DNA from: CAKUIA01 sp044433115 | GTDB taxonomy: Bacteria; Verrucomicrobiota; Verrucomicrobiia; Opitutales; Intestinicryptomonadaceae | Length of the DNA: 64,000 nucleotides | Direction of reading: 5' to 3' | Assembly: GCA_044433115.1 (NCBI GenBank) | Contig: JAWXTY010000001.1 | Coordinates: 62,001 to 126,000 of the forward strand | Part shown: piece after piece, positions 34,549-43,416 of the stretch | Layout of the letters: each line of letters begins with the position of its first letter | Numbering within the stretch: the first letter of the stretch is position 1 | The notes under the pieces: generated by a model | The model's input: the letters and a program-made list of their open reading frames with translations, nothing else | What the model was told of the DNA's origin: nothing | Databases searched by the model: none | Position numbers and translations under genes: made by a program

Positions 34549-35898
34549 TTACCTAAAAAGCTCTATAGCCTCGTTAATCTTTTCTTTGGATACAATCAAT
34601 ATGACGCTATCGCCTGCTTTGATTAGACTGTGGGCTGTTGGCACTATAGCTGTGTCTTTATTTACAAGAGCTACCAACATACAACCCTTAGGTAGTGATG
34701 CTTGCATAACTTCTTTATTTTCAACTTTAGAGCCACTTGCAACTATAGTTTCTAAAATCTCAATTTGCCCATCTTGTAAAGAGGCTATACGCACTGCCTT
34801 TTGCAAAGATACTATCTTTAATATCTCGTTTGCAGTCGCCTTTCTTGGTGATACAGATAATTCTATGCTCAAAAAAGAACTCATATTGCCCAACAACTCT
34901 TCATAGTCTGGCTTATTTATCAATAGACAAACGTGCTCTACTCCAAGCTTTTTAGCCTGAAGACTTGTTACGATATTATCCTCGTCTTTCTTTGTGCAAG
35001 ATATGAAATAATCAGCTTTTGCAATATGCTCTTCTTCTAATAATTGCAAGGAAGTTGCCGCCCCATTTATAACTGTAATATTAGAGAACTTTTCTGCAAA
35101 AGCCTTACACTTTGTTAAATCTGGGTCTATGAGCCTTATCTTAAACTTAGAGCTATTTAACATATTTATCAAAGAAATTGCAGTTTCTGTTGCCCCATAT
35201 AAAACTATATCTAGCATAGATGCGTTCTTCTCTTTTGTGAAAAGCTTCTTGTTCTTATATATACCTTCTGTGCTGCCAAATAAGGTTACTACGTCTCCTG
35301 CCTCTAAAACAGTGTCAGCTCCTGCAACAGATAACTTGCCACGACGTTGCACATAGCCAAGCCTAATGTCAGAGTCTAAACGCAAGTTCTTTAAAGCTTT
35401 ATTTAATAATGGCGACGCTGGCGAAAGCTCTAATTGCTGAACTTCAATTAAGCCCCTTGCAAAATTCTCTACAGCAACACGCTCTGGATTTCTTATAATC
35501 TTTGCTAACTCTATTGCAGATAACGCCTCAGGGTTTAGGAAATAGTCTATAGAAAAATAATCTTGATAATTCAATATAGAACAATCTGCATAAAGTTCAT
35601 CGTGAACTCTTGCTATAGTCTTTTTTGCCCCAAGTTGTTTTGCTATAGAACAAGCCACTATATTTGATTGGTCATCAGCTGTCATAGACATAAAGAAATC
35701 GCAATTAGCTACCCCTGCCTTTTGTTGGAACTTTGCCGATGCCCCATTGCCCAAGATAACACGTATATCTAAAGACTCCTCTAATTCGCCTGCAACGTCC
35801 TCATTAGTTTCAATCAAAGTTACATCATATTGAGACTCACTAAGTATCTGACATAAATAACTACCTACGTCTCCTGCTCCTGCCACTATTATTTTCAT
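34549..35898 (-). CDS. trkA: Trk potassium uptake regulatory subunit TrkA
   Basis: About 449 residues from the ATG at 35898; the frame can be extended by three codons to a TTG. Two RCK units: the first has a classical NAD-binding GAGDVGSYLC at the N-terminus, while the second Rossmann half (LDIVLYGATETAISLI) lacks the full GxGxxG and may not bind nucleotide. Each is followed by a TrkA_C domain. Cytoplasmic gating ring for TrkH. Confidence 0.93.
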   Translation of the reverse strand: MKIIVAGAGDVGSYLCQILSESQYDVTLIETNEDVAGELEESLDIRVILGNGASAKFQQKAGVANCDFFMSMTADDQSNIVACSIAKQLGAKKTIARVHDELYADCSILNYQDYFSIDYFLNPEALSAIELAKIIRNPERVAVENFARGLIEVQQLELSPASPLLNKALKNLRLDSDIRLGYVQRRGKLSVAGADTVLEAGDVVTLFGSTEGIYKNKKLFTKEKNASMLDIVLYGATETAISLINMLNSSKFKIRLIDPDLTKCKAFAEKFSNITVINGAATSLQLLEEEHIAKADYFISCTKKDEDNIVTSLQAKKLGVEHVCLLINKPDYEELLGNMSSFLSIELSVSPRKATANEILKIVSLQKAVRIASLQDGQIEILETIVASGSKVENKEVMQASLPKGCMLVALVNKDTAIVPTAHSLIKAGDSVILIVSKEKINEAIELFR

Positions 35899-36002
35899 AA
35901 GATACAAAGTTAACAGATATTTTTTATTTTTAAAGTTTTTTTTTACTTTTTAAACATTAATCAACACACGCCAACTAAGCCCAAACATAAAGTCAAGACT
36001 AG

Positions 36003-36066
36003 TTTTGTTTCAGGTTTTAAGGGCTTTGCCCCAAGCCCTTAATGGGGTTTGGGGCAAAGCTCCAAG
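36003..36066 (-). repeat. 3'-flanking hairpin repeat, module C
   Basis: 64-bp module just after the coaC stop, in coaC orientation. It contains a perfect 10-bp hairpin (36017-36026 with 36033-36042, loop of 6 nt) and a GGAGC-TTT-GCCCC hairpin. Most of it recurs at 43940-44001, fused there to structured element copy B (GCTTTGCCCCAAACCCC and CCCTTAAAACCTGAAACAAA are shared). Confidence 0.7.
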
Positions 36067-36084
36067 TCTAAATCTATCTAAATC

Positions 36085-36621
36085 TTAACTTATAGCTTCA
36101 ATAATATCTTCTAAAGTAGCGAGCTTGCCCTTGCCAGAAGTTCCACAAGCGAGGTTGCCATTGATAGGTTCTATGATGTTTATGCCTAAGGTTATTGCCT
36201 TTTGGATATTGAGTTGGACAGCTGGGTGTGCATACATTTTGTCATTCATAGCGAGGGCGATGAAAGATTTTGCACGAGTGGCAAGATATGTGCTTGAGAG
36301 GAAATCTGGGGCTAAACCATTTGCTAGGTTAGCGAGGGTATTGGCAGTGCAAGGGCAAACGAGGAATATGTCGGCCCACTGAGCTAGTGTTATGTGAGCG
36401 ACTTCGGAGTTGTCTGAATTTTCCCAAAGAGAAGTGTAGACTTTATTTTGGGATAGGGTTTTGAATATGATGGGAGACATCATTTCTGTGGCATTTTTGG
36501 TCATAATGACTTTAATTTCAGCACCACGTTTTTTGAGCATAGATATTAAATCTGCAGATTTGTATATAGAAATAGAGCTTGAAATGGCTATTATTATTTT
36601 TTTATCCTTTAAGTCTTGCAT
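36085..36621 (-). CDS. coaC: Phosphopantothenoylcysteine decarboxylase (flavoprotein)
   Basis: 178 residues, single-domain HFCD flavoprotein of the CoaC/PPC-decarboxylase family in coenzyme A synthesis. Shows the FMN-binding start IIIAISSSISIYKSADLI, the active-site His in SEVAHITLAQWAD, the LVCPCTANTLANLANGLAPDF block and the PAMNDKM-like ALAMNDKMY. The partner CoaB synthetase is not fused and not in this window. Confidence 0.88.
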   Translation of the reverse strand: MQDLKDKKIIIAISSSISIYKSADLISMLKKRGAEIKVIMTKNATEMMSPIIFKTLSQNKVYTSLWENSDNSEVAHITLAQWADIFLVCPCTANTLANLANGLAPDFLSSTYLATRAKSFIALAMNDKMYAHPAVQLNIQKAITLGINIIEPINGNLACGTSGKGKLATLEDIIEAIS

Positions 36622-36646
36622 AATAAGAGAATATTGTAAGAATTAG

Positions 36647-36829
36647 GGTGGTTTCTAAAAATTAGCACTTAGCTATTTTTTTAATTATTTTGAGGTTGAT
36701 TTTTTATGTTTTTAAGGAGGATAACAGCGTTATCTAACGCAAAAACAAAAGAAATTAGACCAAAATAGGCAAAAAAGAGCAAGCGTATTCTTTCTTTTTC
36801 TATTTAAAAACTAATTTTTAGAACCCACC
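36647..36829. mobile_element. MITE-like element, diverged copy
   Basis: 183 bp with near-matching ends GGTGGTTTCTAAAAATTAG (36647-36665) and the complement of GGTGGGTTCTAAAAATTAG (36811-36829). The interior aligns loosely with the full copies (ATAGGCAAAAAAGAGCAA versus ATAGGCTAAAAAGAGCAA). It lies between divergent coaC and rsmE and ends 34 bp before the rsmE ATG. Confidence 0.75.
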
Positions 36830-36862
36830 TAAGCTAAGAATAACAAGAAAAAAGTAAAATTT

Positions 36863-37612
36863 ATGGCAGGCTTTAGAGCATATTTTGATTTTAGAGGAGA
36901 AGTTGAGGATAAGTATATATACTTGTCGCCAAGCGAGAGCAGACACTTGATTGCTGCGAGACGTGCGAAGTTGGGCGAGAGTGTTGACGTATTTAATCTC
37001 GATGGGATTGCATTTAGAACTAAGTTGGTAGAGGCGAATGCGAAGAGGGCTAAACTTGAATTAATGGAAAAGATAGAGCTTGAAACGAAGGTGTCTAAGA
37101 TAATTCTGGGGCAAGCAATACCAAAGGCTAAGACTTTTGACGATATATTGAGACAATCTATAGAAATTGGCATAGATGGGGTTTTTCCTATTTTGTCTGA
37201 GAATTGCGAAGTTAAAATTAGTGCTAAAGACGCTCCGAGTAAGCGTGAAAAGTGGCAAGTTCAAATTGTGGAGGCGATAAAGCAGTCGTCGAATATGGGG
37301 AGCTTTGAATTTCCTCTTGCAGATAACTTTGAGGTGTTTTTGGAATATGCGAAAGATTTTGACTTAAAAATTATAGCGAGCCTTGAGGAGGGGTCGAAAG
37401 CTATACTTAATTGCCTTAGGGAAAATGTTGAGAGCAAAGAGACTTCGGTTGCGATATTGATAGGTCCTGAAGGCGACTTTAGTGCAAAGGAATATGCGAG
37501 GGCAAGAGAGGCTGGCTTTAGGGCTGTAACATTGGGAAATCAAGTTATGAAAGCAGAGACAGCAGCCCTAAGTGCCTGTGCAATAGTGTCGAACTACATT
37601 TTAGCAATTTAA
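36863..37612 (+). CDS. rsmE: 16S rRNA (uracil1498-N3)-methyltransferase RsmE
   Basis: 249 residues, SPOUT-class SAM methyltransferase acting on the small ribosomal subunit. The PUA-like N-terminal part has SESRHLIAARRAKLGESVDVF; the C-terminal trefoil-knot motifs are IGPEGDFSAKEYARAREAGF and TLGNQVMKAETAA. The start has no Shine-Dalgarno sequence, and the MITE-like element lies just upstream and may provide promoter sequence. DUF192, a small membrane protein and mnmE follow within 30 bp of each other. Confidence 0.94.
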   Translation: MAGFRAYFDFRGEVEDKYIYLSPSESRHLIAARRAKLGESVDVFNLDGIAFRTKLVEANAKRAKLELMEKIELETKVSKIILGQAIPKAKTFDDILRQSIEIGIDGVFPILSENCEVKISAKDAPSKREKWQVQIVEAIKQSSNMGSFEFPLADNFEVFLEYAKDFDLKIIASLEEGSKAILNCLRENVESKETSVAILIGPEGDFSAKEYARAREAGFRAVTLGNQVMKAETAALSACAIVSNYILAI

Positions 37613-37642
37613 TCTTATTTAAAAATCATAGATAAAAAACAA

Positions 37643-38128
37643 ATGAAAAAATATTTATACATCTTAATTATTGCCTTTGTGGCATTATTTTCAAGCTTTA
37701 ACTTGGCGTGTAGTGAGGAGAAGGAAAGCTATACAGTAGAGCATTTTTTTGATATGAAATTCAATGATATGGATTTCAAAAGCCAAGTTGCTCTTTACCC
37801 TGAAGAATTGGCTAAGGGCTTGATGTTCAGAGAAAAGCTTGGGGATAAGGAGTCTATGATTTTTGTATACGAAAGCCCAAGGCAAGTTGCGTTTTGGATG
37901 AAAAATACAAAAATTCCCTTAGATATTGGATTTATAGATGAAAGTGGCAAGTTGCTTGAGGTTAAATCTATGTACCCTCACGACTTGACGAGCGTGCCTT
38001 CAAGTAGCGATAAGGTTGTGTATTGCTTAGAGGTAAATAGAGGGTGGTTTTATGCTAATAAGATTAAAGTTGGCGATAATTTAAATATGGAGCTTTTGAA
38101 AAAGGCTATTAGCTTAAGAAATAAATAA
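37643..38128 (+). CDS. DUF192 lipoprotein
   Basis: 161 residues. N-terminal signal with lipobox-like FNLACSEE (Cys23), then the DUF192 domain (about 45-150) with LAKGLMFREKLGDKESMIFVY, FWMKNTKIPLDIGFID and YCLEVNRGWF. DUF192 proteins are small periplasmic or lipid-anchored proteins of unknown function. Thirty bp after rsmE. Confidence 0.87.
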   Translation: MKKYLYILIIAFVALFSSFNLACSEEKESYTVEHFFDMKFNDMDFKSQVALYPEELAKGLMFREKLGDKESMIFVYESPRQVAFWMKNTKIPLDIGFIDESGKLLEVKSMYPHDLTSVPSSSDKVVYCLEVNRGWFYANKIKVGDNLNMELLKKAISLRNK

Positions 38129-38136
38129 TTAAATAA

Positions 38137-38397
38137 ATGACTAAGACTCAAAAATTTCTAATAATTTTAACTTCCTTTTTTGTAGCACTGCCGAGCTATT
38201 TCTTGGCGTATGCTCACTTTTGCTCTAAGTTGACTAGCTGGCAAAGAGAACAAAGCGTGGACTTTGCAACAGGGGCTGGTTCTACAAAGTTCCAAGCTTG
38301 CGTAAACGCAATAACAGTATCAGGAATATGCTTTGTGCTTTGTGCGGCAATATTACTTTTAGCCCTAAAATTTTCTAAAAACAATGAACAGAAATAA
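38137..38397 (+). CDS. Small two-helix membrane protein
   Basis: 86 residues with two hydrophobic segments (about 6-26 and 57-77) joined by a polar loop containing QREQSVDFATGAGSTKFQAC. No recognised domain. Starts 8 bp after the DUF192 gene, and its stop overlaps the mnmE start by 14 bp, which supports it being a translated gene rather than a chance frame. Confidence 0.6.
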   Translation: MTKTQKFLIILTSFFVALPSYFLAYAHFCSKLTSWQREQSVDFATGAGSTKFQACVNAITVSGICFVLCAAILLLALKFSKNNEQK

Positions 38398-39736
38398 TAC
38401 TATTTGTGCATTAGCTACCCCAACTGGGCAAAGTGCTATTGCAACTATACGTCTATCAGGCTCTCTTTGTAAGGGTCTAATTGCTGAGATATTTAATAAA
38501 GAGCCAAAGCCAAGATATGCCTGCTTTGCCCCTTATAAAAACCTAAATGGCGAGATTTTAGACGAAGTTATTTATACATATTTTCAAGCCCCTCATTCTT
38601 ATACAGGCGAGGACTCTCTTGAAATTTCTACTCACGGAAACCCTTTTATTATACAAAATATAATCGAAGATTTGTTTGCAAGAGGTTGTAGCCCAGCTGA
38701 AAATGGGGAGTATACTAAGCGTGCGTTTCTAAATAAAAAGATGGACTTATCGCAGGCTGAAGCTGTGTCTTTAATGATTTCTGCAAGGAGTGCAGCGTCT
38801 CTAAAAGCGTCGCAAAGGCAGTTGGCTGGCGAGCTTGGCAAAAGGATAAATAGCTATACATCAAACTTAGTCGATATATGTGCCTTAGTCGAAGCCTATA
38901 TAGACTTTCCTGAAGACGAATTGCCAGAGGAGAACCTCAATGATATGCTTGGCAAAATGAGCGAACTTATTGAAAAGCTATCTTTGATGATTGAAAATTC
39001 AAAGTACTCAAATATCATTCACGAGGGGATAAAGTTGGTTATATTGGGTGCACCAAATGCAGGTAAATCCTCTATATTAAATCTCTTGCTTGGCTCAGAG
39101 CGAGCGATTGTTAGCGATATTGCAGGCACAACTAGAGATTTCATCAGCGACAAAATCAATGTTGGCAAATACCTATTTAATATCAGCGATACAGCAGGTA
39201 TACGCAATTCAAGCGACAAAATTGAAGCACTTGGCATAGAAAAAGCCTTGGAAATTGCAAAGAATGCCGACTTGATTTTATTGGTTATAGACTCTTCAGA
39301 AAGCTTTGAAAACTTTAGCGAAGACTTGGCAAAATCTATCTCAAAGGAAAATACTTTAATTATTTTTAACAAGGCAGATTTAAGTCAAAATGAGGCTACT
39401 TTAAATGTATATAAGGACTTTGAACGCCTTAGTATTTCTTCCAAAGAGGGCAAATTTTCAAGTATACTAAAAGACAAAATTTGTGCCTTTATTGAAGCTA
39501 AGCAAATTACGCCAGATAGCGATGATATTCTAGTTAGTGCAAGGCATACAAACTCTTTAATTAGTGCAAAAGTTGCTATAGAAAATGCTATGCAAATGCT
39601 TAGAGACCAAGATGCTAGTGAGCTTATTGCAAGCGAAGTTCGAGGAGCTTTAGACGACTTGGGCGAGATAGTTGGCAAAGTCGATTGCGAGGACATTTTA
39701 GGCAAAATATTCTCTCAATTTTGCATAGGTAAATAA
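38384..39736 (+). CDS. mnmE: tRNA modification GTPase MnmE
   Basis: 450 residues. With MnmG it makes the 5-(carboxymethyl)aminomethyl modification of wobble uridine. An N-terminal TrmE domain starts DTICALATP-like (here NNTICALATPTGQSAIATIRLSG); the G domain from about 218 has GAPNAGKSSI, DIAGTTRDF, DTAGIR and NKAD; the C-terminus ends CIGK, the conserved CxGK. MnmG is not adjacent. Start overlaps the small membrane gene. Confidence 0.96.
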   Translation: MNRNNTICALATPTGQSAIATIRLSGSLCKGLIAEIFNKEPKPRYACFAPYKNLNGEILDEVIYTYFQAPHSYTGEDSLEISTHGNPFIIQNIIEDLFARGCSPAENGEYTKRAFLNKKMDLSQAEAVSLMISARSAASLKASQRQLAGELGKRINSYTSNLVDICALVEAYIDFPEDELPEENLNDMLGKMSELIEKLSLMIENSKYSNIIHEGIKLVILGAPNAGKSSILNLLLGSERAIVSDIAGTTRDFISDKINVGKYLFNISDTAGIRNSSDKIEALGIEKALEIAKNADLILLVIDSSESFENFSEDLAKSISKENTLIIFNKADLSQNEATLNVYKDFERLSISSKEGKFSSILKDKICAFIEAKQITPDSDDILVSARHTNSLISAKVAIENAMQMLRDQDASELIASEVRGALDDLGEIVGKVDCEDILGKIFSQFCIGK

Positions 39737-39776
39737 AGGAAAGAAAGAAAAACTTTTTAAAATTATAAATCACTCT

Positions 39777-39805
39777 AAGTCAAGGTTCAGCCCTTGGCTT
39801 TTTTT
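39777..39805 (+). terminator. mnmE: Rho-independent terminator after mnmE
   Basis: Nine-pair stem AAGTCAAGG (39777-39785) with CCTTGGCTT (39792-39800), one G-U pair, loop of 6 nt, followed by a run of Ts to 39805. Closes the rsmE-mnmE operon. Confidence 0.85.
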
Positions 39806-39877
39806 GTGATTGAGTTTAAGGCGAAAGCTGAATATTCCGATAAAGTACACCCATTATCATTTTTACTATTGACAAAG

Positions 39878-39923
39878 GTGATATAATTTATTTCCTTATG
39901 TTCCTTGAATTTTATTATATCAC
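39878..39923. promoter_or_regulatory. Candidate operator, 10-bp inverted repeat
   Basis: Perfect arms GTGATATAAT (39878-39887) and ATTATATCAC (39914-39923) with a 26-bp spacer containing two TTCCTT steps. It lies 60 bp upstream of the HTH gene at 39983 and is the only such palindrome in the gap after the mnmE terminator, so it may be that protein's binding site. Confidence 0.5.
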
Positions 39924-39982
39924 AAAAAGATATACTATAACCAAACATAAGAAAATAAATATAAATACCAACACTAAATAAA

Positions 39983-40393
39983 ATGAAGATTAAAAACGAT
40001 TATAATACAGACGCAAAACTCGGCTTTGAATTTATGTTTTCAAATAACAAGAACTGGTTTAGCCCAAGAGAAGTTGCAAAGATGCTAGGTTGCTCAGACC
40101 AATATGTACGCAACTGCATTTACGCAGGTAAACTATTTGCCCACGTAGCTAGTAGAGAAAATGAAGCAGGTGATGATGTTAAATCTTATATACGCATACA
40201 TAGACAAGGCATAGAAATGTATCTGCTAGAAACAGCAAACTACACAAACGACACCTTTTTTGAAAAGATAACTCAAATACTTGCTCGACGCAACAGCTAT
40301 GAATTAATGCGTATAGAAAGTTTTATAAAAGAGACCTTATACAAAACTCAAAACTCAAGAAAAGCTATATCTAGCAGGCAATTAGAGCGCTAA
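39983..40393 (+). CDS. Small HTH (MerR/excisionase-type) DNA-binding protein
   Basis: 136 residues. Residues about 25-65 form a helix-turn-helix resembling HTH_17/MerR: WFSPREVAKMLGCSDQYVRNCIYAGKLFAHV, with the wing carrying IRIHRQGIEMYLLE. A basic C-terminal tail follows. No effector domain. Its last 12 bp overlap the convergent DUF1805 gene. Likely a local transcription regulator; the inverted repeat at 39878-39923 is a candidate site. Recognition-helix wording is typical of excisionase-like regulators but no phage genes are near. Confidence 0.7.
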   Translation: MKIKNDYNTDAKLGFEFMFSNNKNWFSPREVAKMLGCSDQYVRNCIYAGKLFAHVASRENEAGDDVKSYIRIHRQGIEMYLLETANYTNDTFFEKITQILARRNSYELMRIESFIKETLYKTQNSRKAISSRQLER

Positions 40394-40660
40394 AAGGAAG
40401 TCTTTGCCTGTAGGGTTTTCTGGCAATGAAAGAGTCGCCTTAGCTTTTTCTGATAAGAATTTTATTGGAGCATTTAGCATATCGTCAAAATCACTAACGC
40501 CTGTAACTATAGCAGCGACTTCGCCAAGACGTGAAGCTGTATCTATTTGTACGTAGCCACAAGCAAGAAAACCCTTGTCGGATTTTATTATCAATAAGGG
40601 AGCTACTGGCAATTCTACTGAAACTCCTTGAAAAACTTTGTCATTAATTTGCAATTCCAT
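40382..40660 (-). CDS. DUF1805 protein (YunC-like)
   Basis: 92 residues; essentially one DUF1805 domain with FLACGYVQIDTASRLGEVAA and the VTGVSDFDDMLNAPI block. Family members, such as B. subtilis YunC, are of unknown function. It is divergent from folD and its 3' end overlaps the HTH gene. Confidence 0.85.
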   Translation of the reverse strand: MELQINDKVFQGVSVELPVAPLLIIKSDKGFLACGYVQIDTASRLGEVAAIVTGVSDFDDMLNAPIKFLSEKAKATLSLPENPTGKDFLLAL

Positions 40661-40787
40661 ATAAAGATTAGACTAAATTCTAAAAAAAAGAGCAAGTATA
40701 TTTAGAAAAATGGCGAAAGTTGAACATAAAAGTTGAAATTTTAAATTAAATAATCTAACTTATAAGTAACAATTAAAATAAAGAATT

Positions 40788-41654
40788 ATGGAAAATATCA
40801 TCGACGGAAATAAAATTTCTAAGGAAATTCAAAGTGAACTAAAACTAAAGCTTGAAGCTATTAAAGATAGACAAGCTTGCGTAGCTTTTATTAGAGTTGG
40901 CGAAGACCCTGCCTCTATTTCTTATGTAAACAAAAAGCAAAACATTGCAGCTGATATTGGCATAGAAAGTAAGCTATTTATATTGCCTGAAGCTACCCCT
41001 CAAGCTGAGCTAGACGCTCTAATTGACTCTTTAAACGCTGATGAAAAAGTTGATGGCATTTTAATTCAAGCTCCCCTTCCTAAGCACCTCGACGAGCGTA
41101 AGACTTTCAATAGAGTATTAGCTAACAAGGACGTAGATGGCTTTAGTGCTTCAAATATGGGCTTGCTTTGCCAAGAAAATCCTAATGCTTTTGTGGCTTG
41201 CACACCTGCTGGTATTATAGAATTGCTAAAGCGTTCTAAGGTTGAAACAGCTGGCAAAAAGGCTGTAGTTATTGGTAGAAGCTTGATTGTAGGCAAACCA
41301 ATGGCATTATTATTGATGCAAAAGGGTATAGATGCAACTGTGGTTGTTGCTCACTCAAGAAGTGAAAACCTAAAGGAAATTTGCCTTGACGCTGACATAA
41401 TTATAGCTGCAGTAGGCAGAGCAAACACTCTAACTGGCGATATGGTTAAAGAGGGTGCAACTGTGATTGATGTTGGTATTAACAGAATTGAAGACGCTAC
41501 TAAAAAGTCTGGTTACAGGCTTGTAGGCGACGTTGATTTTGCTTCAGTAGCTCCAAAATGCTCTAAGATTACTCCAGTTCCTGGTGGCGTTGGTCCTATG
41601 ACTGTTGCTATGCTTATGAGTAATACAATCAAAGCTTACGAATTAAATAAATAA
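40788..41654 (+). CDS. folD: Bifunctional methylenetetrahydrofolate dehydrogenase/cyclohydrolase
   Basis: 288 residues. Interconverts 5,10-methylene-THF and 10-formyl-THF. Catalytic Tyr-Lys are in SYVNKKQ near residues 46-50; the DGILIQAPLPKHLDE and VIGRSLIVGKPMALLL motifs and the terminal TPVPGGVGPMTVAMLM are all present. One bp separates its stop from the argS start. Confidence 0.96.
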   Translation: MENIIDGNKISKEIQSELKLKLEAIKDRQACVAFIRVGEDPASISYVNKKQNIAADIGIESKLFILPEATPQAELDALIDSLNADEKVDGILIQAPLPKHLDERKTFNRVLANKDVDGFSASNMGLLCQENPNAFVACTPAGIIELLKRSKVETAGKKAVVIGRSLIVGKPMALLLMQKGIDATVVVAHSRSENLKEICLDADIIIAAVGRANTLTGDMVKEGATVIDVGINRIEDATKKSGYRLVGDVDFASVAPKCSKITPVPGGVGPMTVAMLMSNTIKAYELNK

Positions 41655-41655
41655 T

Positions 41656-43416
41656 ATGCAAATAGCATTTCATACAGCAAAATTTTTAGAGTCTCTCTTG
41701 CAAAAAGCAACAGAGGCTTTAGCTTTTAATGACTTTGATTGCCAAATCAAAATAGCAGACCCTCGCTTTGGCGATTTTCAAGCAAATGGGGCTTTGGGTT
41801 TTGCTAAGAAGAACAAGATGAACCCAAGAGAAGTTGGGCAAAAGCTCTTGGAGGAAATACAAAATTCAGCAGAATTTGACTCTTCTTTAATGGAATTGAG
41901 CATAGCAGGTGCAGGCTTTATCAACTTTAAGTTCACTCCAAAGTTCTTGATGGCATACTTATCTCAATTTAAGTCCGACAAAGATTTAAAACAAGCTTCT
42001 GCAAATTTATACGCAGGCAAGAAGATTGTAATAGACTACCCATCTCCCAACACAGCAAAGCAAATGCACGTTGGACACCTACGCCCAATGGTTATAGGCG
42101 AATCTATTCAAAGGCTCTTGCGTTTTTGTGGAGCAGACGTAACTTGCGATAATCACATAGGCGATTGGGGTACAAATTTTGGCACATTAATTTATGGCAT
42201 TAAAACCCAAGGCTACAATCTCGATGTAAATAACGAAAGTGCCTTAGAGGACTTAGAGCAACTTTACAAACTAGCTTCAGCAAAGTCTAAAGAAGATGTT
42301 GAATATGCTGACGCTTGCCGTAACGAGCTTGCAAAGCTTCAAGCTGGCGATGAGGAAAATACAAAGTATTGGAACGCAATTTGCAAGATTAGCGAAGTGT
42401 CTTTTGATAAGATGTATGACGCTCTTTCTATCACTACAGACCTAACTTTAGGCGAGTCTTTCTATAGAGACAAAGTTGACAGGATTTACACTGAGCTAAC
42501 TGAAATTGGGCTTGCGAAAGAAGACCAAGGTGCTTTAGTTGTTTTCCTTGAAGACCACCCACAATTTAAAACTCAGCCTTTCATTATCAGAAAGAAAGAT
42601 GGAGCTTCTAACTACGCTTCAACTGACTTAGCTACTATATTATATAGGGTTCAAGAGCTAAAGGCGAACGAGCTAATTTACGTAACAGACGCAAGGCAAC
42701 AAGACCACTTTAAGCAATTATTTATAACTACCCAAAAGTGGTTCGACGCAAAAGGCTACGACTATCCATCGCTTAAACACGTGTTCTTTGGAACTATTTT
42801 AGGCGAAGATGGCAAGGCTATCAAAACTAAAAGTGGCGAGCCTATCAGGCTTAGAGCATTGATAGACGAAGCCGTGAAACGTGCCTTAGAAATTGTAGAG
42901 TCTAAAAACCCAGATATGCCAAAAGAAGAGCTTTTGGAAATTGCAACTGCAGTTGGTATAGGAGCATTAAAATACGCCGACCTTTGCCAAAATAGAACTA
43001 ATGACTACACCTTTGCTTGGTCTAAGCTCTTAGCATTTGAGGGCAACACTGCCCCTTATCTCTTATACGCACTAGCTAGAATTTACTCTATATTCAGAAA
43101 GGCTAATATAGACATAAATAGCAATTTCGAAACAGAGATATGCGATTTCGATAGCGAGCAAGAAATTGCCCTAGCTCGTAAACTTATATCTTTGCCTAAT
43201 GTATTCGATTTAAGTCTCAGCGAGCTAAGAGTTCATCACTTGTGTACGTACATTTATGAGCTTGCAGGCACTTTCTCGGCCTTCTATAACACTAATAAAG
43301 TTATAGTCGACGACCCTAAAGTTATGAATAAACGCCTTATGCTTTGTTCTAGAACTTTGAGATATATGGAGGCTATCCTTCAAATATTGGCTATTAAAAC
43401 TCTACAAAAAATGTAA
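41656..43416 (+). CDS. argS: Arginyl-tRNA synthetase
   Basis: 586 residues, class I. The N-terminal Arg_tRNA_synt_N domain (about 1-95) is followed by PSPNTAKQMHVGHLR with the HIGH-type HVGH motif and the FGTILGEDGKAIKTKSGE region, where a degenerate KMSK loop is expected. The DALR anticodon-binding domain occupies about 460-586. The frame shares its last base with the start of the PduO-like gene. Confidence 0.95.
   Translation: MQIAFHTAKFLESLLQKATEALAFNDFDCQIKIADPRFGDFQANGALGFAKKNKMNPREVGQKLLEEIQNSAEFDSSLMELSIAGAGFINFKFTPKFLMAYLSQFKSDKDLKQASANLYAGKKIVIDYPSPNTAKQMHVGHLRPMVIGESIQRLLRFCGADVTCDNHIGDWGTNFGTLIYGIKTQGYNLDVNNESALEDLEQLYKLASAKSKEDVEYADACRNELAKLQAGDEENTKYWNAICKISEVSFDKMYDALSITTDLTLGESFYRDKVDRIYTELTEIGLAKEDQGALVVFLEDHPQFKTQPFIIRKKDGASNYASTDLATILYRVQELKANELIYVTDARQQDHFKQLFITTQKWFDAKGYDYPSLKHVFFGTILGEDGKAIKTKSGEPIRLRALIDEAVKRALEIVESKNPDMPKEELLEIATAVGIGALKYADLCQNRTNDYTFAWSKLLAFEGNTAPYLLYALARIYSIFRKANIDINSNFETEICDFDSEQEIALARKLISLPNVFDLSLSELRVHHLCTYIYELAGTFSAFYNTNKVIVDDPKVMNKRLMLCSRTLRYMEAILQILAIKTLQKM

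Noticed and set aside
39019..39372. 117-residue minus-strand frame in mnmE
   Set aside because: Complement of the MnmE G domain, which is intact.
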